From JAAYDI01 sp052034005 (GTDB lineage Bacteria > Planctomycetota > Planctomycetia > Pirellulales > Pirellulaceae): 61,812 nt of DNA. Below the pieces are notes generated by a model that was not told the DNA's origin, ran no database searches, and saw nothing but the letters and a program-made list of their open reading frames with translations. Every line of letters starts with the position of its first letter. The stretch's first letter is position 1. Shown in pieces: positions 16,501 through 23,223 of this stretch. A program made the position numbers and the translations under genes. The stretch lies in NCBI GenBank assembly GCA_052034005.1, contig JBPOJB010000030.1:1-61812 (forward strand). Direction: 5' to 3'.

Positions 16501-17558
16501 ACGCGCTGGATGGTGCTGGCCACGCCCCGGTAGATGTGGCGCCGCCAGCGGCCCAGCTCGTCCCAGCGGCCCACCAGGGGCACGGCGCCCTGCTTGAACG
16601 ACAGCCGGTCGTCCGGGACAAGCAGCGCCGGGTCGAATGTGTACAGCTGGCCGAGGCCATCGCACGTGGGGCACATGCCCTGCGGGCTGTTGAAGCTGAA
16701 CAGCTGCGGGCTCGGCGGCTCGAAGCTCAGTCCGCACGCGGTGCACGCGTAGTCAGCCGAGTAGGTGATGTCGCGGACCGCCGGCGGATCGGGCGCGCCA
16801 CCCGCCTGGGTCGTGCGACGAACGCCCTCCTCCCCGCCCGGCTCGACCGCTACGATCAGCGTGCCGTGTCCGAGCTTCAGGGCCTGCTCCACCGCTTCGG
16901 CCAGCCGCGGCCGCACGCTGGGCCGCGCCACCAACCGGTCGATCACGACTTCGATGTCATGCCGCATGTGGCGGTCCAGTTGCAGCGTGTCGCTCAGCCG
17001 CACGACGCGGCCGTCCACACGCGCGCGCGAAAACCCCTGCTTGCCCAAGTCCACCAGCAGGTCGCGGTATTCGCCCTTCTGTTGCCGGATCAGCGGCGCC
17101 AGCACGGCAAAGCGGGTGCCCTCGGGCAGGGCCAGGATGCCGGCCAAGATCTGTTCGCGCGATTGGGCCGTGATGGCGCGCCCGCACCGCGGACAGAACC
17201 CCTGGCCGACGCGCGCGTAGAGGACGCGCAGGAAGTCATAGATCTCGGTGATGGTTCCCACGGTGGAACGCGGATTGCTGCCGCCGGATTTCTGCGAAAT
17301 CGAAATGGATGGGCTGAGGCCCGCGATGTAGTCCACTTCCGGCTTGGGCATCTGGCCCAGGAACTGCCGGGCATAGCTGGACAGGCTCTCCACGTACCGG
17401 CGCTGGCCCTCGGCGTAGACCGTGTCGAACGCCAGCGAACTCTTGCCGGAACCGCTCACCCCGGTCAGGCAGATCAGCTGGTTGCGCGGCAGCAGGACGT
17501 CGACGTTCTGCAAATTGTGCTCGCGCGCACCTTTGATAATGACATCCGAAATCGGCAT
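10548..17558 (-). CDS. uvrA: Tandem-fused double UvrA with extra C-terminal domain
   Basis: 2336 residues, more than twice the ~940 of normal UvrA. UvrA is the ATP-driven damage-recognition subunit of UvrABC nucleotide excision repair. Copy 1 spans about 1-980 and copy 2 about 1000-1960. Four intact Walker A motifs are seen: GVSGSGKSS (~33), GVSGSGKSS (~677), GPSGSGKTS (~1035) and GPSGSGKSS (~1680). Both copies have the Zn modules (CTACG...CPTCDGLG and CEACDGNG...CPVCEGHRYN; CDRCGHS...CHACQGLG and CDRCEGNG...CDTCRGRRYN). Signature motifs are LSGGE except the first of copy 2, which is LSNGE (~1492). After the second UvrA a ~356-residue extension (about 1981-2336, bases 10551-11618) begins and matches nothing I recognise. 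The start gives the usual UvrA N-terminus. It lies 18 bases after the FAD oxidoreductase. Tandem UvrA proteins are known in planctomycetes. Confidence 0.95.
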   Translation of the reverse strand: MPISDVIIKGAREHNLQNVDVLLPRNQLICLTGVSGSGKSSLAFDTVYAEGQRRYVESLSSYARQFLGQMPKPEVDYIAGLSPSISISQKSGGSNPRSTVGTITEIYDFLRVLYARVGQGFCPRCGRAITAQSREQILAGILALPEGTRFAVLAPLIRQQKGEYRDLLVDLGKQGFSRARVDGRVVRLSDTLQLDRHMRHDIEVVIDRLVARPSVRPRLAEAVEQALKLGHGTLIVAVEPGGEEGVRRTTQAGGAPDPPAVRDITYSADYACTACGLSFEPPSPQLFSFNSPQGMCPTCDGLGQLYTFDPALLVPDDRLSFKQGAVPLVGRWDELGRWRRHIYRGVASTIQRVHGLPEGTILETPWRDLDPPWQRLLLWGTGDQHITFTWRGGSTPIMHGGTYEGIIPELLDKYRTSKSRLQIRQLEKYMRTLPCPECDGERLTTQARAVCVTTAGAAFQDAPRKSLPAVCRLSVRAAADFFAQLQLDATGQAIAAEVLKELRNRLGFLVNVGLDYLTLDRTAPTLSGGESQRIRLASQIGSGLVGVLYILDEPSIGLHARDNHRLLNTLHRLRDMGNTVVVVEHDEDTMRAADHLIDFGPGPGVHGGRVVAAGSLRDVVRAPESVTGKYLSGKLRIETPRRRRPVGPNRLRVLGVAHNNLKQIDVEIPLGLFVCVTGVSGSGKSSLVNDILVEALRRDLNGGLGDPGAHAGMTGLEHLDKLIAIDQSPIGRTPRSNPGTYIKVFDDIRHLFAQLPESKLRGYAPGRFSFNTARGRCEACDGNGSNRLEMDFLADVWVTCPVCEGHRYNHETRQVKFKGKSIADVLEMDVQQALQLFENIPRICHKLQTLHDVGLDYLKIGQPSPTLSGGEAQRIKLARELVKRSTGKTLYLLDEPTTGLHFADIKLLLKVLHNFVDHGNTVLVVEHNLDVIKTADWVIDLGPEGGEQGGRIVAAGTPEQVAQCAESYTGQALARVLSNGAQRSQPSPSRAAPTERRPAAPITTLRVQGAAQHNLKSVSADIARNEMTVFCGPSGSGKTSLAMDTIYAEGQRRYVESLSAYARQFVSQMQKPRVDHIDGLSPAIAIEQKNLGHTPRSTVGTVTEVYDYLRILLARLGVPHCPQCDVPVGTQTPDEITAKIMRAPAGTRLYLMAPVDLPVGQDYAALWSEIKASGYLRMRVDGALHQVDQPPTIDRRRKHRIEVVVDRVVAGPAARARIAEAVESCLALGKGVMHVAHEQPDVAAPLWEVTRHSQHLACDRCGHSLTPLTPHSFSFNSPLGWCHACQGLGTQIGTNSAALLRDARLSLRQGAAALWPDVQHPVSQRMLETLSASTGVPIDEPFERLSPRHRRIIMHGCDDQWFDVGAPGAHAGRPVFRFQFKGLYPALEEASRLSPFLRTRLEHLIDEVECTVCGGSRLREDAAAVRFQGRTIDQLCRLPLGQLQQEIARWRLSARDRQIAGELVREVANRTQFLNDVGLHYLTLARGAATLSNGEAQRIRLASQLGSGLCGVLYVLDEPTIGLHPRDSRLLLAALHRLRDLGNTLIVVEHDRDVIAGSDRICDFGPAAGKQGGEIVAQGTPRAIARCRASLTGQYLSGAKAIAIPANRRMRDVRPTPPAGDKPARRKGQPEARGLHATPAPTRDAPSGEWLEILGARHNNLRDVHVRIPLATLTVVTGPSGSGKSSLIDDVLYQALARRLHRASVVPGAHDELRGIEFINKVIRVDQQALGNSPASNPATYTGVFELIRMLFAELPEAKVRGYSPRRFSFNVPGGRCDRCEGNGQLCIEMHFLPDVWVECDTCRGRRYNPETLAVTYHGRSISDVLDMTCGEAVELFGNIPKIRRIIQTLCDVGLDYLTLGQPAPTLSGGEAQRVKLAAELARPDTGRTLYLLDEPTTGLHFEDLAKLLDVLHRLVDLGNTVVLIEHNLDVIKSADWVIDLGPDAGDDGGRIVTCGTPEDLAAYARTWQAPDDPTDPDAPQRSHTAEALAPVLEAGPYVTRARYDPASALEARPGDRDITDVGRDTKMPWEVDGRRWHTQDRVDRMGEPCRWDSRILATVVDRIQDGGAFSDTDWNSRSVVEIAAEKKSAGWFFHAITGETWFLKMKFRVAKNTFQRQDLLKRLPLKTLNQLDDVPIYGNEPRVKCRALRGPWQEVQIAAHAWDEIDTPEFWAFLDEAIAGFQKYTRLTELKLEDHMPWKKLGQRWHFLRKGFSAGRRILWDIEVWEELHEILQHVAPDGQFLWNNQVLVHLVLKSQREPWITVCTKRCESLDMNLNGPKGCVTLGRIADLARERELDATAEDRDVVKLRFRTLEDLHKGDLVKFLEEHKACRLNE

Positions 17559-17576
17559 ATCTGCAGGCTATCCATT

Positions 17577-19412
17577 TCACCGAAACCGGTCGTCCGGGGG
17601 CCCCTCCGGACGCGCTTCCGGCGCGTCCGCCGGGATCTCCAGCGGGCTGGTCACGGTGGCTCGTCGCGTCTTTCCCGGCAGCCGGCAGAACGCCTTGAGT
17701 TCTTCCAGGTGCTGCGCGAATATGTCGCGGGGCGTGCAGTCCCACTGCACGCACAGCGAGGCGGCTTTGCCGACCACCTCGCCCATCATGCCGCACGTCT
17801 TCATGACCCGCGTCGTCCCCAGCGCTTCATGCGTGACGCTGATGCAGCGGCCGGCCATGAACAAATTGTCGATGGTGCGCGAGTAGAAACAGCGGTAGGG
17901 GATCGGGTAGCCGTACGTGCGGTCCACGCGATGGTCCATCTCGGCCTTCGCGATGAAGGCGTTGTCGGGATACTTCTGCGCATACTTCGGTTCGGCGTAA
18001 TGCAGGTCGATGGACCAGGTGGAGGGGACGATCCCGTCGGGGAACTGGCGCTTGCTCATGACGTCGTCTTTCGACAGCACCAGATCGCCCAGGAGCCGGC
18101 GTGATTCGCGCGGCCCGCCGACGAACGCGATCCAGGTCAGCCGGGCGCGCCGATGCTGGTCGCGCCCGCCACGGTTCTTCATCGCGTTGAAAGCCCCGTA
18201 GACGGCGCGCAGATTCCAGTCGCGGATCGCTTCCGCATCCGCGATCGGATCCCGGTCAAACCCGCTCTCCCAGAACCATTCGCCGTGGAAATCGCGCGGG
18301 TAGGGGAAGTCCTCCATCTCCAGGTCCAGCGCCCATGGCGTGTCGGGGAAGTCCACCTCCTGGTCCGCTTCCTCCCACCGCCACATGTTGCTCATCCCCA
18401 TGCGCTGCGCCGGCTGCATCTCCCAGTCCGCGCCGGCCAGGTAGCCGATCGTGCCGTGTCCGGTACAGTCGGCAAACAGCCGCCCGGCAAAGCGGAACCG
18501 CGCGCCGCTGCGCGTGTCAAACGCGAGGACCGCCGCGATGCGCCGGCCGTCCAGCTCCACCTGATGGGCATGGCAGTTGAGAAAGAGGTCGAGATTCGGT
18601 TCCGCGCGTACGATGCGCTCCTTCAATTCGTCACCGAACTCCTCGGCACGGCCGGGTGACTTCGTCGCCCGATCCGCGAACTCCTCGACAATCTCGCCGA
18701 TCCGCGGGAACTCGCCGCGGCGGATGAGCCCGTTGGCCCAGACGCGCACCTCACTTGAGCCGTTGCCGCCCAGCACGGGACGGTCCTGCAGGAGCGCGAC
18801 GCGGCAGCCCAGCCGCGCAGCCGACAACGCCGAGGCCATGCCCGCGTAGCCGCCCCCGATCACCACCAGGTCGTAGACGCCTTGCTCCGCGCCCAGCCAC
18901 GGGCCCTCCTCCGTGCGCCCGTCCCGGGGCCGGTAGTCCATGTCCCGCGTGAAGAGGAGCGCGTCACAGCGCCCGTCGAAGCCGGTCAGGTCGTGCAAGG
19001 CGAGCTGGATTTCCGGACTGTCCGCCTGGAACGTGCCGGCCAGTTGCCAGGACCAGGCAGGGCCGTTGGTCCCCAGCGTCTCGGGCAGTGGGGTGCCGTT
19101 GACCAAGACCTGGAAGCGGCCCGGTTGACCGGGCGCGTTCCAGGGCGCGACCCAGTCTTTGGTGCGCACGAACACGCGATAGAGGCCCGGCCCCGGCAGC
19201 GTCACGCGCGTGGCCGCGTCGGCCACGGGCCGGCCCAGGCCGTGCGCCAGCAAGTACGGCGAACCCATCGTCGTGATGAACTGCGTGTCAAGCACCCAGC
19301 CGCCGTGGTCCGAAAAGCTCTCCGCCTCGATCAGCAGGTGTTCGGCCGCCCAGCCGCCGGCCGCCGCGCAAGTGCAGGCGGCCAGGACGATCCCGCGCAT
19401 GATCTGCGTCAT
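17577..19412 (-). CDS. Secreted FAD-dependent oxidoreductase (FAD_oxidored type)
   Basis: 611 residues from the ATG at 19412, which follows AGGGAG and starts one base after the ribD stop. An N-terminal signal peptide (MRGIVLAACTCAAAGGWAA) leads into a ~150-residue beta-sandwich resembling galactose-binding-like modules (IEAESFSDHGGWVLDTQF, GLYRVFVRTKDWV). A Rossmann FAD-binding fold follows at about 180-230: DLVVIGGGYAGMASALSAAR and LGGNGSSEVRVW. The C-terminal FMAGRCISVTHEALGTTRVM is typical of the PF12831-like family common in planctomycetes and Verrucomicrobia. Substrate is unknown; relatives sit near sulfatases and sugar-degrading genes. Being next to ribD, it may share flavin-related regulation. 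A secreted flavoprotein would need Tat or post-export flavin loading; no twin-arginine motif is evident. Confidence 0.85.
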   Translation of the reverse strand: MTQIMRGIVLAACTCAAAGGWAAEHLLIEAESFSDHGGWVLDTQFITTMGSPYLLAHGLGRPVADAATRVTLPGPGLYRVFVRTKDWVAPWNAPGQPGRFQVLVNGTPLPETLGTNGPAWSWQLAGTFQADSPEIQLALHDLTGFDGRCDALLFTRDMDYRPRDGRTEEGPWLGAEQGVYDLVVIGGGYAGMASALSAARLGCRVALLQDRPVLGGNGSSEVRVWANGLIRRGEFPRIGEIVEEFADRATKSPGRAEEFGDELKERIVRAEPNLDLFLNCHAHQVELDGRRIAAVLAFDTRSGARFRFAGRLFADCTGHGTIGYLAGADWEMQPAQRMGMSNMWRWEEADQEVDFPDTPWALDLEMEDFPYPRDFHGEWFWESGFDRDPIADAEAIRDWNLRAVYGAFNAMKNRGGRDQHRRARLTWIAFVGGPRESRRLLGDLVLSKDDVMSKRQFPDGIVPSTWSIDLHYAEPKYAQKYPDNAFIAKAEMDHRVDRTYGYPIPYRCFYSRTIDNLFMAGRCISVTHEALGTTRVMKTCGMMGEVVGKAASLCVQWDCTPRDIFAQHLEELKAFCRLPGKTRRATVTSPLEIPADAPEARPEGPPDDRFR

Positions 19413-19413
19413 C

Positions 19414-20535
19414 TCAGTCTCCCTCGCCGTGCCTGGCGTGATGCAGACGCCCTGAGAAATAGGCGTCCTGGTCCAGGGTCTCAAGCCGCACCTCGGACAG
19501 GCTGGGCAGCGCCGGGATCAACTCGGCGCCGCGCCCGGCCACGGGACCGGGCGCCGCTTGGCCTCCGACGATCTTGGCTGCCACGAACACATGAGCCTCG
19601 TCCACCAGATGCTGGTCGAAGAGGCTCCCCAACAGCTGGCCGCCGCCCTCCACCAGCAGATTGGTCAGCCGGCGGCGGCCCAATTCGCGAACCAGGAACT
19701 CGAGCCGCTCTGCCGCGTCCGCGCCCGGGCATGCGAGGACCTCGCAGCCCGCCTCCTCCAACGCCGCTCGGCGCAGGCGATCCACCGTCTGGCCGGCCGC
19801 GATGAGCACCGGGGCGGTACGCGCCGATTGGACCAGCCGGCTCTGCGGCGGCAACGCCGCGTGCGTGTCGGCGACGATTCGCAGCGCCACGCGCGGCCCA
19901 GCAGGCTGAGCGATCAGCAGCGGGTCGTCGGCCATCGCCGTGCGCCTGCCAACCATGATCGCATCCATCCGGCCGCGCAAGCGGTGGACGACCGCGCGCG
20001 ACTGCTCGTTGGTGATCCAGCGACTGTGGCCGGTGTGGCTGGCGATCTTGCCGTCGAGCGTCATCGCCCACTTGGCGATGATCCACGGCCGCCCCTGCTG
20101 CGTGAGCATCCGGTAGGGGGCGTTGAGCCGGCGGGCCGCCTGCTCCAGGACGCCGACCTCGACACGCACTCCGGCATTGCGCAGTCGGGCGATGCCCTGG
20201 CCGGCCACCGCGGGAAATGGATCCACCTGGGCCACGACGACGCGGCCGAGCTTGGCGCGCAGGATTGCTTCGGTGCACGGCCCGGTCTTGCCGGCATGGC
20301 AGCAGGGTTCGAGGGTCACATACATCGTGGCGCCGGCAGCCGCGCTGCCGCCGCCGCACTCCTGCAACGCCTCGATCTCGGCATGCGGCCTGCCAAACTG
20401 GCGATGCCAGCCTTCGCCGATCCGAATCCCGTCCTTGACGATCACGCAGCCCACCATCGGGTTCGGCTCGACGAGCCCTTCTCCGCGTGTGGCCAACTCG
20501 ATGGCACGCGACATGTGTTGATCATCGGTGCACAT
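19414..20535 (-). CDS. ribD: Bifunctional riboflavin biosynthesis deaminase/reductase
   Basis: 373 residues, normal for RibD. Catalyses the deamination and then the ribose reduction steps of pyrimidine intermediates in riboflavin synthesis. The N-terminal deaminase domain (about 1-145) has the zinc site: H51-A-E53 and the PCCHAGKTGPC block with C78 and C87, plus EPNPMVGCVIV. The C-terminal reductase domain shows WAMTLDGKIASHTGHSRWIT, LRGRMDAIMVGRRTAMADDP and LLVEGGGQLLGSLF. It starts 14 bases after the TPR-protein stop and ends one base before the FAD oxidoreductase, so the three genes look co-transcribed. No other rib gene is in the window. Confidence 0.96.
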   Translation of the reverse strand: MCTDDQHMSRAIELATRGEGLVEPNPMVGCVIVKDGIRIGEGWHRQFGRPHAEIEALQECGGGSAAAGATMYVTLEPCCHAGKTGPCTEAILRAKLGRVVVAQVDPFPAVAGQGIARLRNAGVRVEVGVLEQAARRLNAPYRMLTQQGRPWIIAKWAMTLDGKIASHTGHSRWITNEQSRAVVHRLRGRMDAIMVGRRTAMADDPLLIAQPAGPRVALRIVADTHAALPPQSRLVQSARTAPVLIAAGQTVDRLRRAALEEAGCEVLACPGADAAERLEFLVRELGRRRLTNLLVEGGGQLLGSLFDQHLVDEAHVFVAAKIVGGQAAPGPVAGRGAELIPALPSLSEVRLETLDQDAYFSGRLHHARHGEGD

Positions 20536-20549
20536 GGGTGCTCGCCCCG

Positions 20550-22667
20550 CTAATCAGGACGCCAGAGCCCGGATGGCTTGCCCCGGTCCGCCGCGGCCGC
20601 CTGGCTGTCGGGCGTCCAAATCCGCGATGTCGCGGCGGCCGGCTCGGGCTGCGCCGGGGATGCCTCACCCGCCAGATCGTCCGACCGGAGGACGCCGAAT
20701 CGGTGAAGGACGCGGAGCAGCGTATCCGCGACGCCGGGCTCATGCAGGTGACGTTTCTGGACCTTCTGCAGCACCTTGGAGGCCTCCTCCAACTCCCTGC
20801 GAACCAGTCGCAACGTAAGCTCCGCGATCAGATACCTGGCGGGCGAGTCCTTGTCGGCGACCGCAATCTGCTGGGCTTCCCGTATGTAATCGAGGGCCTG
20901 GTCCGAGAACGGCGCCAGCTCGGCCACCCGTTTGTAGACCGCCGCGCGATTCACCTTGTCGATCAGGCTCTCACGCCGCAGGATTTCTTCGCCGAACCGC
21001 GCCATCGCCCTGCGCAGATGGTAGACCGTGGTCAGCTCGAAGAGCTCCAGCAGGAGATCGTCGGTAAGATGCTCCGTACGGACACGCGCCAGGTCGGCGG
21101 GTGAAAGCTGGTAAAGGGCTTCAGGTCCCAGCTCGATCGGCTCCGGGATGGGCACCCCCAGCTGCTCGCGCAGCGCATCGACGTCGATCAGCCAGTTGCC
21201 CGTTTCAGCCAGCTGGTCCAGGGCGACCAGCGCGCCGGCCAATGGCACCCGGTACGCCGGGTCCGCTTGAACCTGCCGCGGCGTCTTACCGTCCAGCGAG
21301 GCCAGGGGGATGTCCGGCCAGTGCCGCGCCATGATGCGTTGAGTCAGTTCTGCCATGGCGCGCCGACGGGCCGGGTAGGGTGCTTCCTCCGGGGCGATGC
21401 AGACCAGGTTGATCAGGCTGAGCACCTGCGGGACCGTATCCACAATCTCCTCGGACTCCTCCGAGGTGAGCAGCTCGCCGGCCACCTCGACCAACAGGGA
21501 CCGCACCTGTTCGGCCACCTCCGTCTTGGGGACGACCATCTCGACACGGGCCGGGCGGTCCGTCTGCCGGCCGAACAACGCCAGGTTCGTCAACACGCGC
21601 GCAAGGTTGTCGGCAGTCATCGGGGCGTCGGCGGCGGGTTTGGGCTGGTCCAAGAGCGTGAACACGCTCTTGGGAGGCGGCTCATCGCCGGTCCGAAACG
21701 CAGACAGGTCCTTGGTGAGCGGCACGGCCCGCTTGCAGGATAACAGTCTCTCATTCAGCGCGTTGGCGTCCTGGATGTTGATCGTCCATTTGACCAACGT
21801 CACACTGGGAGTGTCGGCGTCAAGGGCGAGGAGCTGCGCGATGGCCTCCGCCTCCACCGCCTGCGAGTATTCAACCCCTGGGCACCTCGCGTAGGCGTGC
21901 CACGCCTCGGGCTGGCGCGGCAAGCCGAGGCATGAGCGGGCCAGTGCGATGTTGTACAAGATCGCAGGCTGGTCGGGGAAATCCTGGTTCAGCCGCTCGA
22001 ACTTCTCCAACCCGTTCTTCCAGGAACTTGTCACGCAGGCCCGATAAGCAGCGTCAAAACGCCCCTTCCACGTCGCGCCGGCAGGACAATCCGCAAATGC
22101 CGGGTTGCGCTTCAAGATCGGCGGAATGTGCCCCGCGCCAAGCATGTCCGCCAGGAAACCATGAAACTCCTCGTTCTTCGGGTCCAACGTCAGGCTGATT
22201 ATCATGTGGGCATGCGCGGCCAGGTAATCGCCATGGTTCAGCAACGCTTGAGCCAGGCTGGCACACGTGTCCACCAGCTCGTACGGTACGGATTCGCCCG
22301 CGAGCGACCAGGCTGTCTGGACTTCGTCAATCGCCACCCGCAAGCGGTTCTTGCGCAACTCCAATTGCGCGGCAAACGTGTGCGCCAACAAGTTCTCAGG
22401 CGCCACTTTCAAAAAGGTGGTCACCGTGTCTTCCAAGGCCTGCAAATCGTTCATCTGCAGCAGGACCCTGATCTTGAGTGCCAGGAGACACGGCCGGTTC
22501 GCCTTGGTCGCCAACGTGTGATTGATGCGGTTCAACGCCGCAACCCGCTGATCCCCTTGAATCGACGTGACAATCTTGTCCAACTCGCCAGTGATGTCCT
22601 GGCACGCACAATGCTTGATCTTCTTCCCCGTCCCGCCGAGACAGTAGGCGTTTTTGTCCAGTACCAT
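20550..22667 (-). CDS. TPR-type helical protein with N-terminal SEC-C-like zinc motif
   Basis: 705 residues from the ATG at 22667, chosen because GGAAGG lies about eight bases upstream and the motif begins at once. The N-terminus MVLDKNAYCLGGTGKKIKHC resembles the SEC-C zinc motif (normally CPCGSGKKYKKCC) but with altered Cys spacing. Residues about 30-330 are helical repeats of TPR style (ALEDTVTTFLKVAPENLLAHTF, ALLNHGDYLAAHAHMIISLT). The second half is all-helical without a recognised family and ends in a disordered Ala/Pro/Ser tail (EASPAQPEPAAATSRIW). It is the first gene of the unit containing ribD. Probably a cytoplasmic scaffold; partner unknown. Confidence 0.75.
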   Translation of the reverse strand: MVLDKNAYCLGGTGKKIKHCACQDITGELDKIVTSIQGDQRVAALNRINHTLATKANRPCLLALKIRVLLQMNDLQALEDTVTTFLKVAPENLLAHTFAAQLELRKNRLRVAIDEVQTAWSLAGESVPYELVDTCASLAQALLNHGDYLAAHAHMIISLTLDPKNEEFHGFLADMLGAGHIPPILKRNPAFADCPAGATWKGRFDAAYRACVTSSWKNGLEKFERLNQDFPDQPAILYNIALARSCLGLPRQPEAWHAYARCPGVEYSQAVEAEAIAQLLALDADTPSVTLVKWTINIQDANALNERLLSCKRAVPLTKDLSAFRTGDEPPPKSVFTLLDQPKPAADAPMTADNLARVLTNLALFGRQTDRPARVEMVVPKTEVAEQVRSLLVEVAGELLTSEESEEIVDTVPQVLSLINLVCIAPEEAPYPARRRAMAELTQRIMARHWPDIPLASLDGKTPRQVQADPAYRVPLAGALVALDQLAETGNWLIDVDALREQLGVPIPEPIELGPEALYQLSPADLARVRTEHLTDDLLLELFELTTVYHLRRAMARFGEEILRRESLIDKVNRAAVYKRVAELAPFSDQALDYIREAQQIAVADKDSPARYLIAELTLRLVRRELEEASKVLQKVQKRHLHEPGVADTLLRVLHRFGVLRSDDLAGEASPAQPEPAAATSRIWTPDSQAAAADRGKPSGLWRPD

Positions 22668-23223
22668 GAATCGGACCTTCCGGAGTTGATGCTCGGATTG
22701 CCGCATCGCGACATGACGCCACTCGCGCCCAGGCCTCACACTCCCAGAGAAACGGCGTCCCAGGTGACGAGCAGGATAGCTGAGGTCGCCAAACGACCTG
22801 AACCGGGCATCCTACCAGACCCGCTTTTCGTCAGCCAGGGTCGGCCGGGCACCGCAGCGTCCGGCAGGCGGGGATGAGGCGGGGATGACCGGCTGGAGGC
22901 CTATCCCACGCGACCGGCTGGAGGCCTATCCCACGCGACCGGCTGGAAGCCTTTCCCACGCGACCGGCTGGAAGCCTTTCCCACGCGATAGAAGACAGCG
23001 GCGGGAGGATTGGGCGAAGGGGGAAGAATAGCCAAACCATTGGGTTTGTGTCAGTATTGTCGGGCCCGGATGCTGAAAGAGGCCCGCGAAATGGGTTTAC
23101 GCCCTGCCTGGGCGGTCCGGTTTGCCATAGACTCGAATGGTGAGGGCCGATAACCTAAGGAAAACTGGCCGACAGCATATTCTCACGGCATGACGCCTGG
23201 TCTGGGGGCGTTCGGTGGACCTC
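22668..23223. other. Divergent intergenic region with tandem repeats
   Basis: This gap separates the minus-strand ribD unit from the plus-strand MMPL gene and must hold both promoters. I see no convincing consensus promoter. The main structure is the 4 x 25-bp tandem repeat at 22887-22986. The in-frame extension of the TPR gene to 22739 lacks a ribosome binding site and is left out. Confidence 0.5.
22887..22986. repeat. Four tandem copies of a 25-bp repeat
   Basis: Exact 25-base periodicity: copies start at 22887, 22912, 22937 and 22962. Copies 1-2 begin GACCGGCTGGAGGCCTATCC and copies 3-4 carry two changes (GGAAGCCTTTCC); all end in CACGC. The core GGCT-GGA-AGCC can form a small hairpin. 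There are no unique spacers, so it is a direct tandem repeat, not CRISPR. It sits in the divergent intergenic region. Confidence 0.9.

Noticed and set aside
16221..18104. 627-codon plus-strand ORF
   Set aside because: Antisense to uvrA and the FAD oxidoreductase; composition is a shadow of their codons.
22887..22986. CRISPR array
   Set aside because: The four 25-bp units are directly adjacent with no unique spacers, and no cas gene is nearby.
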